A program made the position numbers and the translations under genes. This document shows, in pieces, positions 42,727 through 57,048 of a stretch of DNA of 64,000 bases. Each line of letters starts with the position of its first letter. Within the stretch, counting starts at the first letter, position 1. The notes below the pieces were generated by a model. That model made no database searches and was not told where the DNA came from. It was given only the letters and a program-made list of their open reading frames with translations. Source of the stretch: Blasia pusilla (Eukaryota; Marchantiophyta; Marchantiopsida; Blasiales); NCBI GenBank assembly GCA_050084515.1, contig CM114275.1:26846001-26910000 (forward strand), given 5' to 3'.

Positions 42727-44301
42727 CTATGCTTGGTCATCCCAAACCAAGCTAGGATCGGCCTCGTTGTATGCATAGGAAGTGGAAAAACTCACAAACA
42801 TGGGAAAAGATGCTCGTGGCATGTCAATCCTGTTATCCAAAGTCAACTGCGGTTGATCATCGTGCCTCATTATTTGTGATCGACGACCAGGATCCAAAAT
42901 AGAATCAACCAAAAAAGGGAGGGGCGCTCCACTGTCCCATCTGCCCTCCGTAACACCTCATGTGATATCAAGTTGGTCCACCATAGACATAGACAATGTT
43001 CTCGTGAACCTACATTAGTTGCATCCAAAAATATTGGTGGGCCAATCCATGCACGTACGTGATGTGCACTTGTCACCACCCGTGACCTCGAATCGCCCAA
43101 GATCGATACATTCTCCAGAATGTTTGTTGTTGCAAATATTACAAGATACTCATCATCTCCCAAAAAAATCTGGATCGAGTGTTCGCCAACCCACCACCTC
43201 GTCCAATACTCGATGACCCTGACATGGCCAACCAACAATGACGAAATCAATGGTTCCTACCCGCTCCAAGTCCTGCGCCCCCAACAATGTAATGTCCCTT
43301 GGTAGGGAACTCTAGTACTAGTGTACGGCTGAAGTAGATAACAAGTCAAGAAAAAAAGGCGTAATTGCGCCACATATTGAACTGAAATGCGTCTCGCAAC
43401 CTTATCAAGCTCCACATACAGATACTTCTGTACACAACACTCCTGCGTGCAACATAACAATCATGTCACGTCTGTTAGGATGAATCAAAAAGATCTAGTA
43501 GAGCACCTTCAAAGATACTAGAGGATAACTTTAGAAGGTGGAGGATGACCTGCCGAGGCCACGGGTAATCTGAGAGAGCAGGTTTCCCCTTCTTTTCCGC
43601 TCATTTGGAGCCATATAGAGAAACTTACTATTTTGGGCAAGTTTTAATTTGAAGTAAAGTTAACTTTACACTTTGGGAAGTGGCCCTTGATCCGCTACAA
43701 CAAGTCAAGAGCCAAGGAAATGACGTGTGAGCATAGGTTACCGTGGAGAGGGCTTGGGAGAGGGAAGGGAAAATACCTCCAAGAGAGAGAGTTTGACAGC
43801 TCATTCTCTCTTTGTTGAACCTCTTGGCATGAGGTGGCAGAGCTATGGTCCTCCTTGCCTTGTGTGTGTAACCCAATCCTCTCATTAGGAGATTGGATTT
43901 GGTTTGACATGAGAGAGAGAGTGCACACCATGGAGAGCTTGGTGTGAGATGTTGATGGAGAGATTTGATCCATTATTGGAGATATTTTGGTACTTATTGT
44001 CTCGTTGTTTGGATGTCATGAGCTAGCATAGGATCCTCGATGGGATCATGTGTGTTTGTGTGCATGTTTGATGACAACAATGTATATTGTGCAGCGATGT
44101 GTATGCACACGAGAACCAACGCACTGTTGATTCCTCAAAGAAATCCAACATCCAAATACCCTCCTCTAGGATATGCCACACAATGGTTGTGGTGTCCAAG
44201 GGTGGCATTGTAGCATTCTCGGCTACCTCGTATTCTTCTGACCCATCACGGTTTGGTGCAAACGTCTCAATCCATGCCATTTGCATGTGCTTATCGGCCA
44301 A
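42727..44301 (-). pseudogene. Copy C DNA methyltransferase, split by an LTR
   Basis: The 3' half shows PCQ in VIVGWPCQGHRV (minus strand of about 43220-43250), motif VI ILENVSILGDS and ATNVGSREHCLCLWWTNL. The N-terminal part (44301-44114) has the linker PPLDTTTIVW and a damaged motif I (MLDFFEEST). The gene is interrupted by an LTR at 43464-44112. A TGA upstream of motif I lies at the same codon as in copy B. Confidence 0.8.
43464..44112 (+). repeat. Solo LTR (B/F type) in the copy C methyltransferase
   Basis: Reverse-complement match to 57049-57690: starts TGTCACGTCTGTTAGG and ends GCAGCGATGTGTATGCACACGA. Methyltransferase sequence continues on both sides. Target duplication is not clear. 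Confidence 0.75.
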
Positions 44302-47300
44302 GCATCAAAGCTCCTCACTCGAGCCCCACAACGATACGTCTACTCCTTTAAATGATGCGGCTACCATAATACTTCTCTTCATAGAAATATCAGACATGGG
44401 TGTGTGCCCTGCATGGACATGCCCCTCAATCAAATCATCAGGCTAAGTGATGGCGCTATTGAATGCACCTAACGTCGCTATCTCTCCTGGCCGAGGCTTG
44501 ATCACTATATCCGTGAATCAAATGGGTAATGAGCTAAGTCGCCTATCACCAGACTGCCATCCTAGTATGTAGGACACTAACTCCTCCTAGTTATCTAGGA
44601 AAACTCCATCAGGTACAATACTGCTCCTCCAACCAAGACGTCATAGGACTCGACATTGGATACTATCGCCTTGGCTTGCATCACGGACTCATCTCACGGA
44701 TGTCTTGGGCGAATCCTCACCATGAGCTCATAAGAGGTGATAAACTCGCTCCACGCAAGGACATCTATATTGTGAATGGGCAAACCTCCACATCATCTCG
44801 TCAGGCCCAATCTTGTGAACGCCGCTTTTCCCAACATGAGAAAAAGCGGCTCTCCCGAATCCAACAAGGCGCGATGCAGAAAAAATGCTCTATCTCTTGG
44901 ACTCACCAAATGGAACACCTCTGCCCAATTATCTAGCATGATAACACTAGATGAAACCATGGCATGCTCTATCGCGAGTCTAGCGAGCATCTATGCCATC
45001 TTAGCAGCCCAACTAGCCATGAATATGAGGTGGACGGCCTAATCATAGGCTCCAAGGGCAAGTCTATCACCTCTTCTGCAATCACATGTGAATGTGAGGC
45101 AATAATACCAACTCCACGCTTACATAGCATCGACGTGCGTACCTCCCAACATCGTAACATGGGAAGAAAAAAACCAAGGGGCATAGAACATTAGAATGGC
45201 CACCCCTAACAACGTACTCAACACGGGCTCCACCTGAGCATTAACAATAGGAGTCATTGCACTCGCTTCTTCCATCTTCTTACGTGCCTACACACCAACA
45301 ACATCAACTCTCCAAAACTGTGATCAAGACTCATCGATGGGGTCCTCATCGCCTTAGACAAAGTAAAAGACTAACAAAGCCTAGTCTGTTTTGTGGCTTT
45401 CCCTCTCTGTGGATCCAACTCTACGGCTGCTCCAGGGTAACAACTACGACGACCTCCATTTGTGTAGCCCCACACATGCAACAAGGATCTTTCATGTCTC
45501 CGATTGCTCCACATGATGTCGATGCCACTAACCAAAATTGGGTAACTTCAATGCCATAGCGACAATGTGCATCTACAACTTCTCTATATGAGCAACCATC
45601 TTAGCCTCAAGTCCTATGTCTCCCTTGACGCGTCTAAGGGGTGAACGTCTACCTCCTCCAGGGGCATATCCGTCACCCTCTCAAGCAAATCCAACTCCTC
45701 TTTCCCCAATGGGACCACTTGGCGCACAACCTCTAGGCCCTGAGTCCGAATGTAACTCAAGTTGTAGGCTAAAATACCTGGCATGTATATGACCATACCA
45801 CTAAAAATGGTCACACTGGTAAACTCCTAATGTGGGCTCATCTCCTCCTCTAAGTTGAAGCACGCGTCCACTATCCTGACAGGTGCAATCTTGTTGGCGG
45901 TGGGCTCCACCATGTGCCCAACAAATAACTCTTGGCAATTGTTGTGCTGCATATGATGACTTATATCTCTATGGCATAGACTCACGGTAACCTCCCTCAA
46001 CTGGTGGTGCTACACTCCTCTCCCAGAATCCACGTTGCTATATCCGTGGTGTAGGCAATTGTGACTACTCTTGCGTATGACTCATGGCTGCTACATGCTC
46101 CTCAGCCATGTTACACTCAATGCACTCCACCATCTCAAAAGCATCTCTCAACGTAGATGAGGTGGGCATCAGAAGTACCACATCCCTCACTTGTCTCCGG
46201 AGGTCTTGTTCCAACATCGCGTACCAAGCTCGGACCAACTAGGGCTCCGTCACCCCCTGAGTGACACTAATCAAATAACGCAACCGAGTGAATGCCTCAT
46301 TCAAACTCTCGCTTGTAAGCCTATGGAAGTTTTGGATGCTTTGAAAATTCTTGGTTTGCACCCCTGGTAGTTCCTTCGCAACTCTACAAAGAACTCAAGC
46401 ACGGGGTTGAAACTAAGACGAACTCGACAAGACGATGCAACTGCCCCAATCCGACTCATCCCTCCTAGCACGTCACTAGTAGTAGAAGAAGTAGCCTCTC
46501 CTAGCTCCTCCTCCTCATTGGAAATGGCTCAATCCATGATACATAAAGTGGGTCATAGTAGAGTCTCCATGCCTCAATCTCAAACGCATATCTCAAGAAA
46601 ACTCATGGTAATCATCAATGGGTGCCCTCGCTAGATGCTCGAACATACCGTTCCATGCTATGAACGGGTTGAACTCTCTAGAGTCCTAGCCCTCTACAAA
46701 TTGCACCAACTCCTCAACTATGTGATGAAGTTATATAACTCTATCGTATCCATAGCTCTCGAAAACCTATGTGGTCCTCTACCCCGGTCGTCCATCTTGT
46801 ACGCCCAAGTGGTAGGACCACTCACTATGTGCAATGATGAACTAAAAAACGTCTCTACACCCTCTCCCTTGTTTGAGGATGAAACAAAAGGAGTTTGAGA
46901 CGGTCCCTCACGTGGAGACCCTCGAAACCTTGCGCCACTCTGCTTCCACCCTCTAGAGCTACTCGTAAGTCCACCACCTTGCCTCTCAAAGTCTATAAAG
47001 GTTGCCAGGATGACCCTTGTGCCCCTCTCACACAATCATTCTCAATCTTGCAAGAAATCCCTCAATCACTTAGACTAAACATGCAACACTCAATCTACAC
47101 TCCCTCTCACTGAGACCTGTATTATGCAGCAATAAGCGGCATGGTACGGAAAATTGACTACTATCCTATCGTCTCATGGACTGAATATATCCACAACTCT
47201 GCACATCCCGCATAGGTTTAAGGCCCCTAATCCTATCAATGATGCTTCCAACATTCGCACAAAACCCAATATCCCCAATAACTACTCAATACGCAAAATT

Positions 47301-47540
47301 CCCTCACACATGCAGGGCAAAAGATCAAAATGAGTAAATTAAATTAATGTCAGTGTCGCTTCTCAACAATCGCAAACCTCAACCCCAACTTGATCGTGAA
47401 GAAAACTCCTCCAATGAGCAAGTCATACTTATGTGGTACCGACGATGCTCAAACCTCCTTGATATGCGGTGCAACATTGGTGGCACACAATGGCTACAAA
47501 TGGCATAGCACTCGGTGATGGGATATGGGACTCAACGACG
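44302..47540 (-). pseudogene. Copy C: protease, gag and leader
   Basis: 44990-44793 reads LLDSGEPLFLMLGKAAFTRL (protease start, Asp kept). 46300-45180 covers the variable gag/nucleocapsid part. 47035-46718 is the gag N-terminus (GEGVETFFSSSLHIVSGPTT). 47130-47540 is the leader shared with fragment D. All frames are broken. The 5' LTR was not recognised. Confidence 0.7.
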
Positions 47541-49229
47541 TATGTCATGGTAGATGAGGCGTAGGGCAAGATAGTATAAAGGCCCTAGAGGGGTCTTGTA
47601 CTTCCCTATTTTGAGAGGTCATATGTGATCTGCTCTTAGGAGGTGACCACGAGTGTAGGTCATCCTTCCCATCCATATATGGGAGGATCGTGGGTTAGTT
47701 GGTAGTTGGTCTCATGGGAGGACCATATGTGTAGTTGTTAGGGAGCTAGTATGTGTGTACTACAGGTGGGTAGTGATATGCTAGGAGGGAGGTGACCTGT
47801 GTGTAGAGGTCACCCATTGAGGTGCCAAGGGGATATACCTCAGATGAAGCTCATTTGGAGCAGCTCATCTCCTTAGGATTGCAGAACTTTGTTCGGATCC
47901 ATGATACAGTGCGCCTTGCATGTATTGAGCATGGATTCTCTCTTGAAGAGTGGGCTAGGAGCGATCAATAAGGCAGATCACACATATTTTGGGAGTCCTT
48001 ATGTACACTTTCTCTTGCTGTTACACCAATGTGGATCTTATTCATGTATATGGTTGTTTGGATGAATCACGGTTGATTGTAGATTTCATCAGAGTTTATA
48101 GTGGATATTCAACTTTATAATGGGGTTGTCCAGTTGTTTATGTGTAGAGATGTTAGGAATCATAGCTAAATGGATCTTAGACATATGTGTCTATGACAGT
48201 CGATGTGTATTCGCACGACACATACCCTTCTTTATCAACAAGATACGCTTTACTCCCTAGTGAAGGTGCAACTATGTGATTAAGATACTGAAATGCAGCC
48301 ACGAGCGGCACGATGCGACAATCGGTGGCAGGTTGCGGCTACGGGCATCTCGGCACAGTACTCGATCATCACCTAGCTGCTACAGCTCACAAAGCATAGC
48401 AAATGGAACGTAAACTCAAACCCCATAAATCAAGAGGTCACCAACTACCATCACTAGAAGGTACTAGCAAACAATTGGTGTGTGATGGTTGTTGATGATA
48501 CAACTAGTACTCCATTGGTGCTGCCGATATCAATGGTATAAGACAAAGATTGACAACTCACTCTCAACCTTTAGTCTTCATTGCTAGTAATCAGTGGTCT
48601 CAAGTCACAAAAATTGATGGTCCTTAATCCCTACCGTCTAATCAACAATGGTGAAGAAATTTTCCGTGAACAATTATTGATGTTGTTGACGGTGGTGAAC
48701 AAAAAGAGCAAGGACGACCCGGATGAATAGTGGAAGTCAATGGTAATTTTTATATTTCATGTATGGATAAATATGACTTTATTTTAACCTTATTCAAAAT
48801 TCAATGTCTTTTTCTTCCCACTCTACTAACCTCTTAAACCAATGATCAACTACTAAAATTATCTCACATTTGCCTTATACTCCACTAAGCCCCGTATATC
48901 TTGGTGAAGTTAGATGGAAACTATATAAAGTTTCCATTTGACTTTACCCTCAAATTACTCTCCCCCCTTGTCTTATGCTCTAATATAACCTATAAAATTA
49001 AAAACTAGAGAACTACACGGTGGTCTGGAGAGCACCAACATTGGACATCCCAACCCCATACTCAATTTATACCAAAAATTGGACAGCGCGCCACTCTCGC
49101 ATATAAAAAAAATGCAAAGAAATAACACAATGGATGCGCTCTTGCTCCCGTAAGCACTCACATGAGTTGCTGAAATAGGAAACATGGTCCCTAATCTGCA
49201 CAAAAATAAGATACCAACGAGTTCCCACA
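47541..49229. other. Sequence without recognised genes
   Basis: G-rich on the plus strand to about 48000, with a possible TATA box (GATAGTATAAAGG at about 47570), then AT-rich. It may include unrecognised LTR or leader of copy C. No reading frame is supported. Confidence 0.4.
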
Positions 49230-49860
<631 letters not shown>

Positions 49861-49869
49861 TACACACTG

Positions 49870-52800
49870 TATTAACTTGGGAAATTCTAATTTAGGTGTA
49901 ACGAACAAGTACAATTGACTCTATGGAATCCTCAAAAGCTGGAAAACCTACCCCTTGACAACTCTCCAAGAAGGAAGAGGGCAATTGTCACTAGAATAGT
50001 AAATGTGAATCAAGCTTGAAAAAAAAATCCGTTACAAAATATTGCAGCCGACGCACTTAAACCCTGAACTGTCCTATCAAATATCTAGAAAACCTTGTGT
50101 GAAAAGAGTTACACATGGCATAACCTGAATCGTCAAGTGTTAGATGTTGAAAGCATGGTTGTTTGCATTGGGAGAGGGCACTCTCCCATAAAAGTAAAGA
50201 TTGGAGTCATTTGATAGATATGAGTTTTTGGGTGCAATCTTAGTTTCCATCTCCAAAATTTGAAAATGAAAAATCCATCTATTTTTCCTTATGAAAATTC
50301 CTATCCATTTTTCTTTGTCAAAATCTATATTATTATGGGAGAGTGCCTTCTTGATTTGCAAACACCTCTATGTTGGACATGTGACAACTAGGCAACAAGA
50401 AATTGTTTCATATGATACGGCAACAAGAAAAAAAGTTCGAATTTGTGTGCAACAACATTAATCCCTTCCTTTCACGGTTTATATACTCACACAACTCTTC
50501 AAACACTTTTTTATTTCACATGCATTGCACATGCACTACTAGTTTTTCATATGACATTTGACCCATTGTTTTCTCCATCCAAATAATTTTGGAAACTTAA
50601 ATATGACCAACAGAATTTGATAACTTAATATATATAAAAGAAAAACAATAACAAAATGTGATCCCAGCAAAATTTGGATCTAAATTGGCAATAACCGTAG
50701 AACGTGCAGGCACTCCATGAAAATCCCACGTTTTCGAAGTGCAAGCGCCATGTCCTAGTACGTCTCGTGAGCTCCAGTTGGCCGCAAGATGTCAGCAACG
50801 TCCGTCACACTTCATCCGAACTCCATTTTTTGAACCGAAACCTTCGCCAATCTGAGCTGGGACGCCGCTGAGCCGAAACTTATTGCGTTCCCGGAAACTC
50901 ACGACCCAGCCGGGGAATCCGAACCGAAGTCGTTCCAAAGCCAGGCCCAAGCCGCAAGGCGAGCGATCAAAAGCTTGACGAAGGCTTGTTGCGAGTTTGG
51001 TTGGAACTACGCGCGTTGAGACAGTGCACGATGAACGAAACTCAATGCTGGTGATCAGGTCGGCCTCCCTTCACGCTGTGTCGACTGCCGACAGTACGTT
51101 CGAGGTGACTTCTGTTGATATCTTCGTTGTTCGACCGTACCAGTCACTATGTGAAAGCAAATTCTCCACGCATACCCTCTCTCGAAAGTTGAATTGTGAA
51201 ACTATGGAAATAGTAGAGTTCCTGGTCAAATTTCTGCAATTCGAAACGTGATTCCCTTCGAATTCGTGACCTGCTGGATTGATTACGATCTCTTAAAATG
51301 ATTTGGATCCAACTTGGCCGGCTTAGCGAAGAGTACGGTTGCATGATCTCGGTCAACTTCACGTCAGGAAAACTTCAAGTTTAGATGAATTTTGACACTC
51401 CTCTTTGATCTAGAATATACTAGAATATATGAGTTCTTGTGCTTGGTACGTTGCATTCGATGCGTTCGGAAATCTTAGATGGTTCGCATGATCTGATGAT
51501 TTTAAGAATTGATATAGTTTGCATTCCATCATTTATCCTTCGGAGATCTTAGTCGGCTCGCAATCATGCAGAGTGAGTGGGTGGCGAATCGACCACACGT
51601 GCATTTATGGACCAGGTCTAGAAGCTACCATCAACGCCTGATCGAATGGCGGGCACTCCAGTTGATCAAGAACGCCATCAGTACTCGTTTAAGTTTTAAA
51701 CGACCTCGCAGACGATTCGCCCTGACTGATCGACCGCGGACATGTACTCGCGGGTTCAAATTTTTTACTGAGCGCATATGGCGAGTGGAGCCTAGGATGT
51801 GGATTCTAGAATGATGACAGACTCAAAGTGTTTGCTTCAAATGACCTGAGCCACTAACTTGATTTCTCTCATGGCAGGGAGGCTGGCATCTCTGATAGTC
51901 TGGGCATCCTTGCACTGCGCTTTGGAACAGACCTTTGAGGGATTCTAGATGTTCACTGTTCAAGCCGTCGATCGGAAATTCTTTTAATGAGTATTGTTTG
52001 CCTCTATGCCATCCAGGATCGGTAAAGACGACCGACGTTCACAATTGTGTTTCTCCCGAAATCCACGTTATCATCGTCGCTCTTCTGGATTCGCAGGTGA
52101 GAATCTACGGACTCCAGTCAGTGAATTTTCCACTGTAAAGTGATGATGGTCGAAAGAGGTCAGATAATAGAATTTGAAAGTTAAAGTAGAATCACCCAAA
52201 CATGGTAGGTTCCTGTAAACTGATTCGTACTACTGCTTTTCTTCTGTCCTTCGCGACCAGAAAATCGGGGCTGGAGCGTTTAAGATGCATCTACAAATTC
52301 TGCCCGACCTTCCGGATGCCTTCCGGATGCTCTTGAATATTGTCGGAGACTTATATGATCAGACACACAGAATTTCCAAGAAATATTGGTCTTCGGTGGA
52401 GTAGAGTTCAACGAAGATTTTGAACTCACGATCCTCAACTTCTGCTACGTAGTCATTATTTCCGAGGTACGAGATCATTAGGCATTAACCAACTTGCAGT
52501 TCAAAATTCTCCGAATCTGCAAGCGCTTTAACGCGAGCGCTAAAGACAAAATTTCCACGAATCTCCGCCATGCGATTCCGCCTTCAATCCGGATGCACTA
52601 AAATATTCGAACCGGCGGCGTGCCAGAGACTTACATTTTGTGACTATTCGACAAGTCTTGTGGTGCAAATCTATACCGAGTACATTGAGAATGTGCTTAC
52701 GCGTCGCGAATGTTGGCAAGTTAGCCCGTACACTAACTAATTGCAACGCAGAAGTCGATGGAAATGCGTTTCACGTGCGTTAGGAGCAGGGTGCCAAGGC

Positions 52801-53170
52801 TACTCTCAGTCTCTCACATGCACGATGATTTCGTACGACATACACCACGTGATCGGTCGAGCCGCCCCCGAGGGACAAAAAGCGCCGTCAACGGGGCTAT
52901 TAAAGCTTGGCTTGCACGCACGTAAGTGTCATGAGTCATGGGCTCTCATTCTTCGATCCAAAAGTGCTTCCGAATCTCCGATGGTTGTTGTGTGGATACT
53001 GCTATAAGCGATTAGCATACGCAGGTCTTTTCCGTGGAGTTCATCAAATGTTATACTTCTAAAACATGTATCTAGGTGTCGAATGTCGGTGATATGAAAC
53101 GCATAGGAGGGAGGGCTTTGTCCGGGGAAGAAAGATGAGGGAGTGAGGTGGGCCTGGCCAAAACTTGTTT
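49870..53170. other. Non-repetitive sequence without recognised genes
   Basis: AT-rich to about 50700, then more balanced composition to 53000 with several short plus-strand frames (for example 50997-51251 and 51566-51814). None shows a family pattern or convincing splice structure. It is unlike the retroelements around it and could contain an undetected host gene or old captured sequence. Confidence 0.35.
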
Positions 53171-53686
53171 TCTACCGGTAATTAGCCTCAAAGATTGCAC
53201 GGGATTTGCAACTATCACGGTAGGGTACATTATCGGAACGATGTGAACTACATTCTCTCAAAGCCTGCGGAGGATAAAGGATGCCTCTAAAGATTGTCCA
53301 TAGCACATGTGGGTGATTCGGACTTAAAGTTTAATCATTAATATACACGGGGCGGATTAGTAGATTTTACTTTCCTCTTCCTTTTACTATGGTTTTCCCT
53401 TAGTATCTATACTATTAAAAGAGGATGGGGTATAAGGGAGGAGGCTCTTGGACGCGACACATGTCCCTCAACAGAAGTCCATCGGGTGACACATGTCCCC
53501 CACATAAGTCCACCGTACGACATATGTCATTTATTGATATGTTGACCATTGATCGAGTCTTGGGTTTTTGATTACACGTGTATACCGTTTTTGTACCTGC
53601 CGTTCTCCCACTAACCTTAAGTAGCCGTTCTCCCACTAACCTTAAGTGCCGATCCCGTGCAATCTTTGAGGCTAATTACCGGTAGA
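53171..53686. mobile_element. 516-bp inverted-repeat element with perfect 35-bp ends
   Basis: TCTACCGGTAATTAGCCTCA and 15 further bases (53171-53205) are repeated exactly as the reverse complement at 53652-53686. TTT lies on both sides. Inside is a 25-bp tandem pair (CCGTTCTCCCACTAACCTTAAG at 53600-53650). No coding capacity; a MITE or foldback element of unassigned superfamily. Confidence 0.8.
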
Positions 53687-54506
53687 TTTGTGCAATTAAA
53701 GATGAAATCTTGGAGTCGTGGATGACAGTTACGATTTCATCGCCACCAAATCTTATCTGAAGATTGGGTTCAATAGCCACTTCAAGGGTACGTCTTTGTA
53801 GGGTTTAGTATTTATAGTGTTGCCATTGTCAATACAGTGATGCATCCAGATAGTATTCACATACCCAAAAGGTGAATGCTTGGATTTCTGTGTTTAGATT
53901 CGAGTATCAAATTTACACACAGGTATTCAATGGTACGTTGCTTTGACGCTTCATACTACTCAGTGCTATCCAATTCCTATGTTCTACTCTTTGTTCAACT
54001 TGCTATGTACAACTTCCTAAGTATGAGTAGGATTACACAACCAATCTGCTCAGTACTCACAGACCTTTACATGTGTTTGCAAAGGTATATTGAAGGAAAG
54101 GATTGGATATTCATTCAACATGGTAAGTTCTGATCTGCCACAACCTTTCTCTTTAGTCCTCACTCTTTCCGCTCTCCTTCAACTGTTCTGAATCTTGAGA
54201 CTTGCGAAAGAGACACATTGTGTGGTAAGTAAAAGGTAAATGACAACAATATTCTTCATTGTATAGAGTTGTGTAGAAGAAAGGTGAGATATGACTGTAA
54301 AGCATATAGCTCTGAAGTCAGCAGAAGCCAAGGAAATGAAAGGGACTCACCTATGTAGCTCTAGAAACTTCTATGGAGTTAAGCCTACAGATACTGCACC
54401 TTCACACAGACCATCGTGGTCTCAAATTTCACAGAAGAAATCGGGTTGAATTCGAGTCTGAAAGTTACAAGCAAGGTCAACCCAAAATGGGGGATCAGGT
54501 TGGGTT

Positions 54507-54851
54507 ATGGTCCCTTATAGCCATCCCTTGACAAATCAAGATAGCGACCAAAAGATGCCTCTCCAATCTTGTGATTATCAAGTGAGGGCTACATCAAAAC
54601 GTTTTTTGAATGAGAATCCTAAGCCAAGCAAAAGACTTCACACTGTAAGCTCAGAAGAATACATTCTAGAGCCTTTCAAAAGCCTTGAAGATATCAAGAC
54701 TCAGGGTGACAAGCATATCCAAGGTGACAAGCAAATTCGGCAAGAATTGTCTAGAAGTTCAAGTAGGAGTAGACCAAAGTTCCATCCGAGGCTAGTTGGA
54801 AAGAGAAAGAGATCTATGCAAGTGAGCATTGCCTTCAAAATTACATTGTAA
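54507..54851 (+). CDS. Hypothetical exon, basic protein
   Basis: A 114-codon frame with polar, lysine/arginine-rich composition: SKRFLNENPKPSKRLHTVSS, EEYILEPFKSLEDIK, then SRSSSRSRPKFHPRLVGKRK. A possible donor follows (ATGCAA|GTGAGC at 54820). A possible upstream exon with YIEGKDWIFIQH lies between AAAG (54085) and GTAAGT (54123). It is not transposon-like as far as I can see and could be a remnant of a host gene. No family recognised. Confidence 0.3.
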   Translation: MVPYSHPLTNQDSDQKMPLQSCDYQVRATSKRFLNENPKPSKRLHTVSSEEYILEPFKSLEDIKTQGDKHIQGDKQIRQELSRSSSRSRPKFHPRLVGKRKRSMQVSIAFKITL

Positions 54852-55143
54852 AGGTGTATGATATAAAGCTAGTACTATGTTCAATCTATGTGCTTGCTTG
54901 TGATATTTCCTCTCTACACTCTAGAATAGTTTCATGTAGAAATCTAAAAGCAATCCTCAATCTTACAACGATCCCCATCCCAAAACCGACTTGAATGAGA
55001 GCGCTTTGTAGATGTCAACCATGCACCCAGAGCGCTCCCAACCAAAATCCAAACACTCATGAGTGTGTCTCCACCCTTACGTCGAGTACGTTATCTCTCA
55101 AACATAAGCCCAACCTGCAACTTCACTCAATCGCCAAGAGCGC

Positions 55144-56405
55144 TGTCGTGTCGAGAGCCTTTCTTCGAGTAAGGGCAGACCTTCTAGCTATAGCAGACGT
55201 GGTCGATGCAAGGTGAACTCTCTAAGAAGTTCTCCTTTTTCAATACAAAATTATTATGTATACTCTCCATTCTTTCACGACAAGTATCACAAATGGAAGT
55301 GCCAAGGCGATCACTTCTTTGTAACATCGGATCCTAAAATTCCTAACTATAAAATCCCTATAAATTATTTTACGATTGTATACAAGGAAAATAGCACAAC
55401 TAGTGTTAAACCCTACTTGAGCAGGCCTATTGACGTCCATGGATCGCTATATAAGGACATACAAAGTACTATCCCATGTCCTTCCATATATGACGATAGG
55501 AAGGATCATCGGAGTTGGAGATTGAATGACCTGGTTCATGAACGCCTCCCAAAAGTGATAAACTAATTAGCGAGTGAACCAGTGCATATCTACAAAGAGT
55601 ACCTTGACATGGTATGGATTGAGGAAAGGAAAGTCGGGAAAAACTCGTGCTCCATCCCTATCCATGCTTGACAGACATTCTCTACTTTCCTCAAGAATGG
55701 GTTTTGGCGGAATTATTCTCCCAAGAGGGGTAATCCACTCTCATTGGGAAAGTAACAAGCCAAAATATTCACTATTTTAGTATGACTAAACTCCTCCTAG
55801 GTGACCAACCTCTCATCTCCACACACACACCACACTTTAGAAACCTCTCGAAGAATAGACCATGGTCAACTTACTCTCCCAAGAGGGGTGATCAACTCTC
55901 ATTGGAAGAGCAAGTAATCCCTAAGCCATACACTCAAGAGTGACACGAGAAACTCAAGATGTGGAATAGAAGGTGATGAACCCTTGAAGGTTCCTCCTCT
56001 TTATATAATCATAAGTGATCCACAAGAGTAAGAAATACAACTAATTTTATCTTGTGCCACATGACTTCCTTTCAAGGCTTAGCCAATCATATTTTAACAC
56101 AAGTAGATTTCCTCTTATCTCTTCCAAAATATCCTCTTTTATCCACTTGATATTTTCCAAATTACCCTAACTAACCTAGCCACCAACCAAACCTACTTTT
56201 TCTTTTCATTAAAGCCCCAACCTCACTACTTTATTTTTATAAAGTCATCCTTAATTTATTACCTCTTTTCCTAAAGTTGGGCCCGCATAAAAGAGGCACC
56301 ACAAAGAGGTTTAAACATGGGAATTTCCTTTTCCTAAGCTAATTTACTTAATACTAATAAAACTCTATGTAACACTTAGACACTAGTTGATTTTACTATA
56401 CGACA
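55144..56405 (-). repeat. Solo LTR SL1 (1262 bp)
   Basis: Ends TGTCGTGTCG and TATACGACA, flanked by GCGC (or GCGCT) on both sides (55140-55143 and 56406-56409). It is the reverse complement of the solo LTR at 61762-63045. A TATA box on the minus strand is visible near 56005. Confidence 0.85.
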
Positions 56406-56499
56406 GCGCTACCACCCCCCATAAACACTCTCGAGGAACTGGTAGAAGAAGAAAAGTAAAAGTTCCTGTGTTGAACTCAAACAAGCCCTGAGGGCAACC

Positions 56500-56640
56500 A
56501 TGACAAGGATCCGCGAGGGCTTCAACAAGACTTTCCGTAATGGCGGCAATGTGATGAACCGCATTAAAGAGGAGGTTGTGAAGGCCGCGCCTAAGAGGGT
56601 GTCAAGGGGTCCAACAGTGAGAAAGGGTGCAAAGGCATGA
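56500..56640 (+). CDS. Small basic ORF, possible last exon of a host gene
   Basis: 46 residues, MTRIREGFNKTFRNGGNVMN through RIKEEVVKAAPKRVSRG to KGAKA and a TGA. The same frame is open upstream to 56466 (VELKQALRA). Codon use looks coding, with G/C in third positions, but I do not recognise the protein. It lies about 95 bp beyond the SL1 insertion, which might have split the gene. Confidence 0.3.
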   Translation: MTRIREGFNKTFRNGGNVMNRIKEEVVKAAPKRVSRGPTVRKGAKA

Positions 56641-57048
56641 GAGTAAGAGAAAGAGCGGCTAGGGCGACGTTGGTTTGGGCGCCAAGAGTGAGGAGGGCGC
56701 CAAGAGGCGAGAGAGGAAATGAGGTGGATTTGGCCTACCCAAGAAACCTCATTCCCCGCTCTAAGCGGCAAAGGAATGGCCGTTAGGGCGGAGGCAAGAT
56801 TAGATGGTCCGATCTCGGTGCCCTAGATCCAACGATGGAAAGGCACTTTACTCAGGGCGAGATCGAGTTGTCCGATCTCGTAGTCCCATATCCTACAGTG
56901 GGACATCAGTCATCCGTTTGATCTAGTTGACCTAGATCGGAGGGTGCAGATTCAAATAAATCTTACGGCCTAAAACTTCTCTTCCCTAATTTCTCTTTTA
57001 CTTTTCTTCTTCTACCAAAATTTACCCTTTTCTACCCTTTCTCCCTTG

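Noticed and set aside
53400-53440. Helitron 5' end (CTATACTATTAAAAGAGG)
   Set aside because: The motif resembles Helitron starts, but it lies inside an element with perfect 35-bp inverted ends, and I found no CTRR end with hairpin.
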